From: Streptomyces kaniharaensis
GTDB taxonomy: Bacteria; Actinomycetota; Actinomycetes; Streptomycetales; Streptomycetaceae
Direction: 5' to 3'
Assembly: GCF_009569385.1 (NCBI RefSeq)
Contig: NZ_WBOF01000003.1
Coordinates: 558,001-622,000 of the forward strand
DNA: 64,000 nt
Shown: positions 34,024 to 42,960 of the stretch, piece by piece
Numbering within the stretch: the stretch's first letter is position 1
How the letters are laid out: the number at the start of each line of letters is the position of its first letter
Program-made: the position numbers and the translations under genes
Notes under the pieces: model-generated
The model's database searches: none
Seen by the model: the letters and a program-made list of their open reading frames with translations, nothing else
Told to the model about the DNA's origin: nothing

Positions 34024-36474
34024 ATGACGAACGAACGGCTGCTCAACCACGCCCCGACCCAGGACCACGCCGAGGCCGACGTCGACGTCGTCGTGGTCGG
34101 CTCGGGATTCGGCGGCTCGGTCGCCGCCTACCGCCTCGCCGAGGGCGGCCGCTCCGTGGTCGTGCTGGAGCGCGGCAGACCGTACCCGCCGGGCGGCTTC
34201 GCACGCTCACCCGCCGCCATGGCCCGCAACTTCTGGGACCCTAGCGAGGGCCTGTACGGCCTGTTCGACGTCTGGTCCTTCCGCGGTCTGGAAGGGGTGG
34301 TCTCCAGCGGTCTGGGCGGCGGCTCGCTGATCTACGCCAACGTGCTGCTGCGCAAGGACGAGAAGTGGTTCGTGCAGGAGTCGCCGCTGCCCGGCGGCGG
34401 CTACGAGCACTGGCCGATCAGCCGCGCCGACCTCGACCCGCACTACGACCGGGTCGAGCGGATGCTCGGCGCCACGCCCTACCCGTACCGCGACACGGCG
34501 AAGACCCGCGCCATGGAGGAGGCCGCGGACCGGCTCGGCCTGCGGGCGGAGCGGCCACCGATCGCCGTCACCTTCGCGCCCCGGCCCGGCGGGGAGCCCG
34601 TCCCCGGCGCCCCCGTCCCGGAGCCCGAGTACGGCAACGTCCACGGCTTACCCCGGAGCACCTGCCGGCTGTGCGGCGAGTGCGACGTGGGCTGCAACTT
34701 CGGGGCCAAGAACACCCTGGACCACACCTACCTCTCCGCCGCCCGGCACCACGGCGCCGACCTGCGCACCCGCTGCGAGGTGCGCGGCTTCGCGCCCCGG
34801 CCCGGAGGCGGCTGGGAGGTCCGCTACGTGGTGCACGACCCCGCCCGCGAGGGCCATCCCACCGCGACCGACCGCCTCCCGCTGCGGCGGATCGGCTGCC
34901 GGCGCCTGATCCTGGCGGCCGGCACCTTCGGATCGACCTACCTCCTGCTGCGCAACCGGGGCGGCCTGCCCGGCATCAGCCCGGCCCTGGGCACCCGGTT
35001 CAGCGGGAACGGCGACCTGCTGGGGCTGGTGCTCGAAGCGACCGACGGTGCCGCCGGGCGCGGCCCGCGCCGCCTGGACAGCAGCACCGGCCCGGTCATC
35101 ACCACCGCCGTCCGGGTCGGCGACGAGCTCGACGGGGACGGCTCCACGGGGCGCGGCTTCTACGTCGAGGACGCGGGCTACCCGGCGTTCGTGGACTGGC
35201 TGGCCGAGGAGGCCCAGATCCCGGGCGACCTCCGCCGGACGGTCGCGTTCGGCGTGGACCGGCTACGCGCCCGGTTCGCCCGCACCCGGCAGAGCCACCT
35301 CAGCCGTCAACTCTCGCTGCTGCTCGGTTCGGGCGTGTTCTCGGAGTCGGCGCTGCCGCTGCTCGGCATGGGCCGGGACGTCCCGGACGGCCGGATGAGC
35401 CTGGCCGGGGGCTTCCTCGAGGTCGACTGGACGGTGGAGACCTCGCTGCGGTACTTCGAACGCGTCCGCTCGACGATGCGCGCGCTGGCCGAGGAACTCG
35501 GTGGCGAGTTCGTCGACAACCCGCTCTGGTGGGCGCACCGGGTGATCACCGTGCACCCGCTGGGCGGCGCCCCGATGGGCCGCCACCCCACCGAGGGCGT
35601 CTGCGACTCCCACGGCGAGGTGTTCGGCCTGCCCGGGCTGTACGTGCTCGACGGCTCGGCGCTGCCCGGGCCGGTGGGAGCGAACCCGTCGCTGACGATC
35701 GCCGCCTTCGCCGACCGGGCCTGCGACCACATCCTCACCGACACCTCCGCGCCTCGGGTCGAGGTCGCCGCACCGGTGCCGGCAACCACCCCCGGACCGG
35801 CCGCGGCCGTACGAACCGCCGGCCCGGCGACGCCGTCCACCGACGGCGAGCGGGCGACCAGCCTCTCCTTCACCGAGGAGATGAAGGGCTACGTCGCGCT
35901 CGATGCCGCGGACCCCGAGGAGGGGCGGGCACTCGGCCGCTCCCGGCACCAGCGCCTGATGTTCCGGCTCACCATCACCGCGCCCGACGTGGACCGTTTC
36001 GTCGCCGACCCGGGGCACCCGGCCACCGCCGTCGGCCACGTCGAGTGCGACCTGCTCGGCGGCCTACTGCCCGTCGAACACGGCTGGTTCAACCTGTTCA
36101 CCCGGGACGGCGACCCGGGCCGCCGGCTGATGCTGTACCGGCTGCACCTGCGCGATCCGGGCGGCAACCCGGTGACCCTGGTCGGCCACAAGGACGTGCA
36201 CGACGACCCCGGCTTCGACCTGTGGCGCGACACCTCGACGCTCTACTTCCGGCTGCTGTCCGGCCACGTGCTCCCGGACGGCGACGAGGCCGCGCCGCTG
36301 CTCGGCGCGGGGGTCGTCAACATCCTGGTCCGGGACTTCGTCCACCAGCTGACCACCTTCCGCACCACCGGTCCGCACCCCGCCCAGGCGATGGAGCACT
36401 TCGGCCGGCTGTTCCTCGGCCAGCTGTGGGCCGTGTACGGCCCGCACCTCGGCCGGGCGGATCAGCCGGTGTGA
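34024..36474 (+). CDS. GMC oxidoreductase (cholesterol-oxidase-like) with extra C-terminal domain
   Basis: An 816-residue flavoenzyme. VVVGSGFGGSVAAYRLAEGG near residue 24 binds FAD. CRLCGECDVGC (Cys214, 217, 220, 224) resembles the Fe-S or zinc-like insert known in some GMC oxidoreductases. HPLGGAPMG starts at His511, and the GMC C-terminal motif YVLDGSALPGPVGANPSLTI follows. After about residue 590 comes a linker and then an extra domain of about 220 residues (SFTEEMKGYV to the end) absent from simple cholesterol oxidases. It likely oxidises a sterol or other hydroxylated lipid. It heads a tight seven-gene operon ending in a patatin lipase. Confidence 0.85.
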   Translation: MTNERLLNHAPTQDHAEADVDVVVVGSGFGGSVAAYRLAEGGRSVVVLERGRPYPPGGFARSPAAMARNFWDPSEGLYGLFDVWSFRGLEGVVSSGLGGGSLIYANVLLRKDEKWFVQESPLPGGGYEHWPISRADLDPHYDRVERMLGATPYPYRDTAKTRAMEEAADRLGLRAERPPIAVTFAPRPGGEPVPGAPVPEPEYGNVHGLPRSTCRLCGECDVGCNFGAKNTLDHTYLSAARHHGADLRTRCEVRGFAPRPGGGWEVRYVVHDPAREGHPTATDRLPLRRIGCRRLILAAGTFGSTYLLLRNRGGLPGISPALGTRFSGNGDLLGLVLEATDGAAGRGPRRLDSSTGPVITTAVRVGDELDGDGSTGRGFYVEDAGYPAFVDWLAEEAQIPGDLRRTVAFGVDRLRARFARTRQSHLSRQLSLLLGSGVFSESALPLLGMGRDVPDGRMSLAGGFLEVDWTVETSLRYFERVRSTMRALAEELGGEFVDNPLWWAHRVITVHPLGGAPMGRHPTEGVCDSHGEVFGLPGLYVLDGSALPGPVGANPSLTIAAFADRACDHILTDTSAPRVEVAAPVPATTPGPAAAVRTAGPATPSTDGERATSLSFTEEMKGYVALDAADPEEGRALGRSRHQRLMFRLTITAPDVDRFVADPGHPATAVGHVECDLLGGLLPVEHGWFNLFTRDGDPGRRLMLYRLHLRDPGGNPVTLVGHKDVHDDPGFDLWRDTSTLYFRLLSGHVLPDGDEAAPLLGAGVVNILVRDFVHQLTTFRTTGPHPAQAMEHFGRLFLGQLWAVYGPHLGRADQPV

Positions 36475-36504
36475 CCGGGGAACCGGTGTCACCGAGGAGC
36501 CACG

Positions 36505-38376
36505 ATGAAGGTGCACGAGCTCCGCGAGCACGCCGAGGAGATCGGCTTCACCCCGCAGGAGCAGACGCGGTGGCTGGCACCGAGCCAACTGGCCCGGACG
36601 GCCGTCAAGGTCGTCCTGGCCCTCGTCTTCGCCGGCTACGCGGACAAGCGGGAGATCCAGGGCGCGCTCCCGTCGCGCCTGCTGCACGCCCCGCTGCGCC
36701 GGAGCGGGGCGCACGAGAGCGAGGCACGGGAGAGCGAGGCTCAGGAGCTCTGGTTCGACTTCGTCGCCGACCTCGGTGACGGCTTCGACGCGACCAGCTC
36801 CGTGGCGTGGGCCCTGGCGGCGGAGAAGCTCACCGTCGAGGCGCCCGGCCAGGCGCCGCCCGGCCTGAGCCGTGGTTCGCTGCTCGTCCTCGGCGGTGAC
36901 GAGGTGTACCCGGTGGCGTCGGCGCGCGGCTACGAGGACAAGATGAGCGGCCCGTACCGCGCGGCCCTGCCGAGCGCGGACGACCAGCCGCTGCTGGTCG
37001 CACTGCCGGGGAACCACGACTGGTACGACGGCCTCACCGCGTTCCTGCGGATCTTCGCCCAGCAGCGGCCCATCGGCGGCTGGCAGACCCGGCAGACCCG
37101 GAGCTACTTCGTCGTGCAGCTGCCGCAGCGGTGGTGGCTGGTCGGCCTGGACAGCCAGCTCGGGGAGTACTTCGACGACCCCCAGCTGCGCTACTTCGCC
37201 AGCCACCTGTCGGCCAACCTCGAACCCGGCGACGGCGTGATCGTCTGCTCCGCCGAGCCGACCTGGGTGAAGAGCGCCGACAAGGACGCCGACGCCTTCG
37301 ACGCGCTGCACTGGTTCGACCGCAACTACGTCCGCACCCGGGTCGATCCGCAGACCGGGGAGCGCAGCCCGACCCACGCGTCGATCCGGCTCTGGCTGAC
37401 CGGCGACCGGCACCACTACACCCGCTACGCCGAGCGGCTGCCCGAGGATCCGGCAGGCTCCGACGGCGGCCTGCCCCCGGACCCGCGGCGGCGTCAGATG
37501 GTGACCTGTGGCCTGGGCGGCGCGTACCTCGCGGCGACGCACCGGCTGCCGGCCGCGCTGCCGCTGCCGCCGGGCGGCTCGCGGCTGCGGGAGAGGGACG
37601 AACCGCCGGTGGTGTTCGAACGTGCCGGGACGACCCACCCCACCCCGGCGGAGTCCCGCCGGATCGTGCGCGGCCTCGCCGAGCCGTGGTGCCCGGGCTG
37701 GCTGCCGCGCCGCAACCCGGGGTTCGCCGAGCTCACCGGTGGCCTGCACGCCGTCCTGTTCCTGCTCCTGAGCTTCCTGTTCGCCCTGTCACAGGGCGTG
37801 CTGCGGCCCGTCGACGCCGTGCGCGACGCCGGTGCCGGAGACGTCGGCGGCTTCGTCGGCGGGTTCTGCGCCGCCGTGGTGGCCCTCCTCGCGCTCCGCT
37901 GGGCCTACCGGCTGGCCCGCCCACGGGTGCGGGCGACGCCGTCGACGGCCCTGGTCGCGGTGCTGCTGCAGGTCGCGGTGGCGCTGGCGGTCCTCGCCGT
38001 CGCCGTGGCCGTCCCGTTCCCGGACTCCTGGTCCGGGTGGACGGTGCTGGTGGCCTGCCTGGTGCTGGCCGGCCTGGTGGGCGCGCTGCTGGGTTCCGAG
38101 GCCTTCGCGCTGTGGGTGCTGTCGGCGCGCAGCGGCGCGGCCGTCGAGTGGCAGATGTCGGGCCAGTCGATCGAGGACCACAAGGGGTTCCTCCGCCTTC
38201 ACCTCGCGCCGGACGGCGACCTGACCCTCTACCCGCTGGTGCTCGACGGCATCTGCCGGGACTGGGAGCTGCGGGACGACCTGGCTCTCGGCAAGCGGCC
38301 GGTGCCCGCCCAACCGCCGGCCGTACGGCTGCTCGAGGACCCGGTCGTGATCACCCGGAACGGGAGCCCGCCATGA
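36505..38376 (+). CDS. Membrane-bound metallophosphoesterase
   Basis: A 623-residue protein. Residues 120-340 form a calcineurin-like fold: LVLGGDEVYPV (Asp132), LPGNHDWYDG (Asn170, His171, Asp172) and LTGDRHHYTRY (late His metal ligands). The region from about 413 holds four hydrophobic segments (AVLFLLLSFLFALSQG, FVGGFCAAVVALLAL, LLQVAVALAVLAVAVAV, VLVACLVLAGLVGALLG), so the enzyme is membrane-anchored with a short soluble tail. It probably hydrolyses a phosphate ester on a lipid or lipid-linked substrate. It follows the GMC oxidase gene by 30 bases. Confidence 0.82.
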   Translation: MKVHELREHAEEIGFTPQEQTRWLAPSQLARTAVKVVLALVFAGYADKREIQGALPSRLLHAPLRRSGAHESEARESEAQELWFDFVADLGDGFDATSSVAWALAAEKLTVEAPGQAPPGLSRGSLLVLGGDEVYPVASARGYEDKMSGPYRAALPSADDQPLLVALPGNHDWYDGLTAFLRIFAQQRPIGGWQTRQTRSYFVVQLPQRWWLVGLDSQLGEYFDDPQLRYFASHLSANLEPGDGVIVCSAEPTWVKSADKDADAFDALHWFDRNYVRTRVDPQTGERSPTHASIRLWLTGDRHHYTRYAERLPEDPAGSDGGLPPDPRRRQMVTCGLGGAYLAATHRLPAALPLPPGGSRLRERDEPPVVFERAGTTHPTPAESRRIVRGLAEPWCPGWLPRRNPGFAELTGGLHAVLFLLLSFLFALSQGVLRPVDAVRDAGAGDVGGFVGGFCAAVVALLALRWAYRLARPRVRATPSTALVAVLLQVAVALAVLAVAVAVPFPDSWSGWTVLVACLVLAGLVGALLGSEAFALWVLSARSGAAVEWQMSGQSIEDHKGFLRLHLAPDGDLTLYPLVLDGICRDWELRDDLALGKRPVPAQPPAVRLLEDPVVITRNGSPP

Positions 38377-39455
38377 CCGCCGCATGGACGTCGACAGCGC
38401 CCACCCGCCCGAGGACCAGGCCGACGACCCGCCTCGACCACGTCACCGAGGTCCGGCCGCTGACCGCCCTCGACGGCCGGCCGCTGAGCCTGGTGCACGT
38501 CCAGGGGCGCCACCCTCCCGTCCGCGGACCGGTGCTGGTCGCGCACGGCGCCGGGGTACGGGCCGAGCTGTTCCGCCCGCCGCTGCCGCGCACCTTCGTC
38601 GACGCCCTGATCGACGACGGCTGGGACGTCTGGCTGCTCAACTGGCGGGCCTCGATCGACCTCGAACCGGTGCCCTGGACACTCGACCAGGCCGCCGCGT
38701 ACGACCACCCCGCCGCCGTGGCCCACGTGCTGGCGGCCACCGGCGCGCAGCGGCTCAAAGCGGTCGTGCACTGCCAGGGTTCGACCTCGTTCATGATGGC
38801 GCTGTCGGCCGGGCTGCTCCCCGAGGTCGAGACCGTGGTCAGCAACGCGGTGTCGCTGCACCCGGTCGTCCCGGGCTGGTCGGCGTTCAAGATCGGCCGG
38901 CTCGCACCGCTCATCTCCCGCGCCTTGCCGGCCATCTCGCCCGGCTGGGGCGACCGGCCGCAGGGCCCGCTCTCCCGGCTGCTGGTCGGGGTCGTCCGCG
39001 CCACCCACCCGGAGTGCCGCAACTCGGTGTGCCGGATGGTCAGTTTCACCTACGGCACCGGCCGGCCGGCCCTGTGGTCCCACGAGAACCTCGACGAGAC
39101 CACCCACGACTGGATCCGCGGGGAGTTCGCCGACGTCCCGATGACATTCTTCGCGCAGATGGACCGGTGCATCCGGGCCGGCCACCTGGTGCGCACGGAG
39201 CCCATCGCCGGCCTGCCGCGCTCCGTCACCGACCGGGCGCCCGAGACGGATGCGCGGATCGTTCTGCTCGCCGGCGAGCAGAACCGGTGCTTCCTGGCGA
39301 AGAGCCAGCAGCGCACCTTCGACTTCCTGCAGCAGCACCGCCCCGGCCGCGACACCCTCCATCTGCTGCCCGGCTACGGCCACCTCGACGTCTTCCTCGG
39401 CCGCCGCGCGGCGGTCGACACCTACCCGCTGATCCTGAAGGAGCTGGCGCAATGA
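38373..39455 (+). CDS. Alpha/beta hydrolase (lipid esterase-like)
   Basis: A 360-residue protein. The nucleophile elbow is VHCQGS with Ser137, the oxyanion region is LVAHGAGVRAELF, and the final His is in PGYGHLDVF. The WLLNWRASIDLE stretch after strand 4 recalls PhaC-type and cholesterol-ester hydrolases. As I recall, in some bacteria a similar hydrolase is fused to the GMC oxidase, which would fit their co-location here. ATG 38373 overlaps the phosphoesterase stop (ATGA). Confidence 0.82.
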   Translation: MTAAWTSTAPTRPRTRPTTRLDHVTEVRPLTALDGRPLSLVHVQGRHPPVRGPVLVAHGAGVRAELFRPPLPRTFVDALIDDGWDVWLLNWRASIDLEPVPWTLDQAAAYDHPAAVAHVLAATGAQRLKAVVHCQGSTSFMMALSAGLLPEVETVVSNAVSLHPVVPGWSAFKIGRLAPLISRALPAISPGWGDRPQGPLSRLLVGVVRATHPECRNSVCRMVSFTYGTGRPALWSHENLDETTHDWIRGEFADVPMTFFAQMDRCIRAGHLVRTEPIAGLPRSVTDRAPETDARIVLLAGEQNRCFLAKSQQRTFDFLQQHRPGRDTLHLLPGYGHLDVFLGRRAAVDTYPLILKELAQ

Positions 39456-40381
39456 AGCCCGTCCTGTCCCTCGCGCGGCTGGGGTTGTCGCTCGTGCCGT
39501 CGCCGTACCCGCGCCGGCAGCGGCGGCTCGCCGGGCGCAACGCGCTGGTCGACGGCATCCCGTTCCAGATGCCGGTCAACTCGGCGGACACGCCGTGCCT
39601 GATGGCGGCGTTCACCGTCGACCGCGCGGCGGCCGCCCGGCTGCTGCCCGGCGGCGAACTGCACCCGGTGGCCCTCCCCGGCGGCCGCGGACTGCTCATG
39701 ATCACGGTGGTCAACTACGTGCGCACCGACATCGGCTGCTACATCGAGTACTCGATCGCGCTCGCCTGCACCCACGGCAGCCGGCCCGCCCCGCCGCTGG
39801 TCCCGGGGCTCCTGCAGGGCGCCTTCGGCACCGGGCAGTACGTCCTGGACCTGCCGGTGAGCAGCGAGATCTCGGTCAAGGGCGGCAAGGGCATCTGGGG
39901 CATGCCCAAGCACCAGGCCAACCTCGACTTCCGGGTCACCGAGGCGGCGGTGTCCAGCGAGTACCAGGTCGACGGCCGGCTGGGGACGTTCATCTCGATC
40001 GACCGCCCCCCGGCGACGGCGCTGCCGCTGCGCGTCAAGGCGGCGAACTACTGCGCGTTCCGCGGCATGCTGATGAAGTCGTTCATCTACTTCGAGGGCG
40101 AGGCCGACGTCGCGGTCGGCAGGCGCGCCCGGGCCCGGCTGCTCATCGGCGACGCGCCGCAGGTCGCCGTGCTGCACGACCTCGGGATCGCCCCGAACCC
40201 GCTGTTCACCTGCTACCTGCCGTCGACCCGTGGGGTGCTCGACGACCACTTCGAGTGCTGGTTCCTCACCAGCGAGGCACCCGGCCTGACCTACGGCGAG
40301 CCGCTGACGAGCGTCATCGACCTCGGCCTGTCCCAGCAGTGGCTGGGCCCGCCGCGCATCGACGTCGGCACGCGGCCGTGA
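39452..40381 (+). CDS. Acetoacetate-decarboxylase-like protein
   Basis: A 309-residue protein of the acetoacetate-decarboxylase superfamily. IWGMPKHQA around Lys153 matches the GYPK region of the true enzyme, where a Lys forms the Schiff base; VVNYVRTDIGCYIEY corresponds to an active-site strand. Whether it decarboxylates, or acts as an aldolase/dehydratase as do some relatives, is open. It overlaps the hydrolase gene (ATGA). Confidence 0.8.
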   Translation: MKPVLSLARLGLSLVPSPYPRRQRRLAGRNALVDGIPFQMPVNSADTPCLMAAFTVDRAAAARLLPGGELHPVALPGGRGLLMITVVNYVRTDIGCYIEYSIALACTHGSRPAPPLVPGLLQGAFGTGQYVLDLPVSSEISVKGGKGIWGMPKHQANLDFRVTEAAVSSEYQVDGRLGTFISIDRPPATALPLRVKAANYCAFRGMLMKSFIYFEGEADVAVGRRARARLLIGDAPQVAVLHDLGIAPNPLFTCYLPSTRGVLDDHFECWFLTSEAPGLTYGEPLTSVIDLGLSQQWLGPPRIDVGTRP

Positions 40382-40444
40382 ACTCCGTCGGAGGTCGCGA
40401 ACCCGAAGGTCCGTGAAGTCGAAGGTCCTTGAAGGAGAGCAGCC

Positions 40445-40930
40445 GTGAAAGAGGCCCTGCTGACGCTGAACACGCTGTACTTCCTGTTCGGCGCGACGCT
40501 CTACATGGGCACCATGTGGGTGCTGCGGTTCTTCCTCTACCCGACCTGGCGGTCGCTGACCCCGGACAACGTCCAGGCCCACTTCGGGGTGCCCACCATC
40601 CTGGCGACCAGGTTCTTCACCGTCGTCGTCCCGCCCATGTTCGTCACCGCGATCGTGCTGGTGTGGCAGGAGTGGGGCAGCTGGTACGTCGCGCTGTCGG
40701 CCGTGTGCCTGGCCGGCATCACCGTGCTCACCTGGGTCGGCCAGCTGAACATCATCCCGGTGAACAAGCGGATCCGCGGCGGGCAGTTCGACGGCCCTGC
40801 CGGGCTCACCGCCCTGCTGATCCGGTGGATGCGGCTCAACGACATCCGGTTCGTCGGCTCCACCGTGACCTGGGCGGCGATCGTCTGGTACGTCGCCGCG
40901 AAGGGCGACCTGGCGGGAGCGCTCTCGTGA
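40445..40930 (+). CDS. Small integral membrane protein (DUF1772-like)
   Basis: A 161-residue protein with four probable helices (LNTLYFLFGATLYMGTMW, FFTVVVPPMFVTAIVLVW, WYVALSAVCLAGITVLTW, STVTWAAIVWYVAA). The last-but-one loop carries NIIPVNKRI, which resembles the anthrone-oxygenase/DUF1772 pattern of short membrane proteins. No enzyme activity can be assigned. It begins 63 bases after the decarboxylase-like gene, behind GAAGGAGAGCAGCC. Confidence 0.6.
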   Translation: MKEALLTLNTLYFLFGATLYMGTMWVLRFFLYPTWRSLTPDNVQAHFGVPTILATRFFTVVVPPMFVTAIVLVWQEWGSWYVALSAVCLAGITVLTWVGQLNIIPVNKRIRGGQFDGPAGLTALLIRWMRLNDIRFVGSTVTWAAIVWYVAAKGDLAGALS

Positions 40931-41385
40931 GCCCGCTGCCGAGCCGGGTCACCGGCGATCCGCTACGCCTGGTGCTGGTGCTGATCGGTGTGGTGACGGT
41001 GCTCACCGGGCTGGTCCAACTCGTCGTGCCCGGGGCCGTGTTGGACGTGCTGTCGGCGGAGTCGACGCCGACCGGCCGGCACCTGTTCGCGACGGTCGGG
41101 ATGTTCATGATCGTCATCGGCGGGTTGGTCGTGCAGGGGTTGCTGTCACCGGCACCGCCGTCCTACCTGCCGCTGTGGGTGGGGCTGCAGAAGTTCGCCG
41201 CCTCCGTGCTGGTGGCCGTCGCCGTCGCCCGCGACCTCTTCGGGCCGGTGGCCCTGCTGGTGGCCGCGTTCGACTTCGCCACCGCCATCCTGTGCGCACT
41301 GATGTGGCGGCGGCTGCTGATCCACCGGGCCGGGGCGCCGGCCGTACCCACGGAGGAGCCGGCCGCGACCAAGGAGAGAACATGA
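40927..41385 (+). CDS. Small integral membrane protein
   Basis: A 152-residue protein with four helices: LVLVLIGVVTVLTGLVQLVV, LFATVGMFMIVIGGLVVQG, LQKFAASVLVAVAVA and LFGPVALLVAAFDFATAILC. Family not recognised. GTG 40927 overlaps the previous stop (GTGA), and its own stop overlaps the patatin start (ATGA). Confidence 0.6.
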   Translation: MSPLPSRVTGDPLRLVLVLIGVVTVLTGLVQLVVPGAVLDVLSAESTPTGRHLFATVGMFMIVIGGLVVQGLLSPAPPSYLPLWVGLQKFAASVLVAVAVARDLFGPVALLVAAFDFATAILCALMWRRLLIHRAGAPAVPTEEPAATKERT

Positions 41386-42722
41386 GGCGTTCGCTGGTAC
41401 TGGCCGGCGGCGGGATGCGGGTGGCCTGGCAGACCGGCGTGGTCCGGGCGCTGCGGGAGTACGGGCTGACCTTCGACCACGTGGACGGCACGTCGGGCGG
41501 GATCATGACCACGGGCATGGTGCTGTCCGGGCAGGACTCCGCGGAGATGGGCCGGCGGTGGTCCGCGCTCGACGTCCACGACTTCAACTCGGCGCTGCCG
41601 CTGGCCGATTACGTGAAGGGGCCGTGGTCGCTGCCGGCCCTCGGCAGCGCCGACGGGGTGGTGCACAAGGTGCTCCCGGGGCTCGGCATCGACGTCGAGG
41701 CGGTCCGGTCCTCTCCGGTGGAGGGCACGTTCAACATGGTCGACTTCGTCACCAAGACCTGCGTGGCGGTGCCGAACACGGAGATCGACCTGGAGCTGAT
41801 GGCCGCGGGCATGTCGCTGCCGCTCTTCATGCCGCCGCTGCGCCGCGACGGGCACGTCTGGACGGACGCGGTGTGGGTCAAGGACGCCAACGTGGGCGAG
41901 GCGCTGCGCCGCGGCGCCCACGAGGTGTGGCTGGTCTGGTGCATCGGGAACTCGCGGTACTGGGGCGACGGCCCGCTGGAGCAGTACGTCCACATGATCG
42001 AGATGAGCGCCAACGGGGCACTGTTCGCCGAACTCGCCACCGCGGACCGTCCGTTCGTGCTGCACGTGGTCAAGCCGTCCTATCCGCTGCCGCTCGACCC
42101 CGAGTTCTTCACCGGCCGGATCACGGCCGACACGCTGATGGAGATGGGCTACCGCGACACGTGGAACTACCTGGACGTCGCCGAGCCCTCCGGCGTGGCG
42201 AAGGACCCGACGTGCACGATGATGCACGACCCGCCGCGCGGGGTGCGGTTCCGGGAGCGGATGCGGGGCGAGGTCGACGGCGCCGGCCTGGTCCTGGACG
42301 TGAGCGTCGAACTGCCGCTGCCCGCCGAGGGGGACTCCTCGCCCGGTGCGCGGCTGGTGGGGCACATCGACCACGAGCCTTGGGGCGGCCGGGTGCTGCT
42401 GGCCGACGGACGCGTCGAGGCCGACCGCACCGGGCTGACCTACCTCGCGCGGGCCCGCCCTGCCAGGACCTGGCAGGAGGTGAGCGCCCGCCGCGAGATC
42501 GGCGGCGACCGGGCCGTGGACCTGTTCTCCGAAGGCCGCACGGTGGCCTTCTCGACGGGCGACGGCTGCTCGGGGCGCCTCGACCTGAGCCTGGGCGACG
42601 CGGCCCGCTCGCTGGAGTCGGTGGAGCCGGTCGGCGCGCACGGCCTCCTGAGCCGCACCGAGGCACTCGCCGAACTCGCCAGGACGGGCCTACGGCGCAC
42701 CCTGGCGGGCCGGGGAGCGTAA
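41382..42722 (+). CDS. Patatin-like phospholipase
   Basis: A 446-residue protein. The glycine-rich oxyanion loop is LAGGGMRVAWQTGVV, the nucleophile elbow GTSGG holds Ser38, and the dyad Asp162 sits in WTDAVW (DA in place of the usual DG/DGG). A C-terminal extension of about 150 residues (beta-rich, LVGHIDHEPWGGRVLLADGR) resembles the second half of the GMC-oxidase domain in style. It likely cleaves acyl esters of a membrane lipid or sterol ester. It closes the operon that starts with the GMC oxidoreductase. Confidence 0.87.
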   Translation: MRRSLVLAGGGMRVAWQTGVVRALREYGLTFDHVDGTSGGIMTTGMVLSGQDSAEMGRRWSALDVHDFNSALPLADYVKGPWSLPALGSADGVVHKVLPGLGIDVEAVRSSPVEGTFNMVDFVTKTCVAVPNTEIDLELMAAGMSLPLFMPPLRRDGHVWTDAVWVKDANVGEALRRGAHEVWLVWCIGNSRYWGDGPLEQYVHMIEMSANGALFAELATADRPFVLHVVKPSYPLPLDPEFFTGRITADTLMEMGYRDTWNYLDVAEPSGVAKDPTCTMMHDPPRGVRFRERMRGEVDGAGLVLDVSVELPLPAEGDSSPGARLVGHIDHEPWGGRVLLADGRVEADRTGLTYLARARPARTWQEVSARREIGGDRAVDLFSEGRTVAFSTGDGCSGRLDLSLGDAARSLESVEPVGAHGLLSRTEALAELARTGLRRTLAGRGA

Positions 42723-42960
42723 CGAGGACCGCCCGGCGCAGTCCCGCACAGTCCCGCGTGCGCGCGAGGTGTCCGGGGGTGCTGGGCGAAGGTCCGACGC
42801 CCCTGCCCCTATCCCGCCGCCCGAGTGCCAGGGCGGCCATCCGCCCGCGCCTGCTGGGCGGGTGAACGGGCGGCGCGGCGGGGCGGGCGGGGCCGCGGGC
42901 CCGGCGGACCGGGGGTGATGATCGCCGGGTTCACGGATGCCCGTACCGCCGGAGGTCCCC
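42723..42960. promoter_or_regulatory. Intergenic region before hypX
   Basis: No gene is seen. The stretch is extremely G/C-rich with long G runs near 42890-42920 and a weak inverted repeat GGGCG-N9-CGCCC around 42786. It must carry the promoter for hypX, whose ATG at 42961 has a perfect GGAGG site. Confidence 0.3.
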
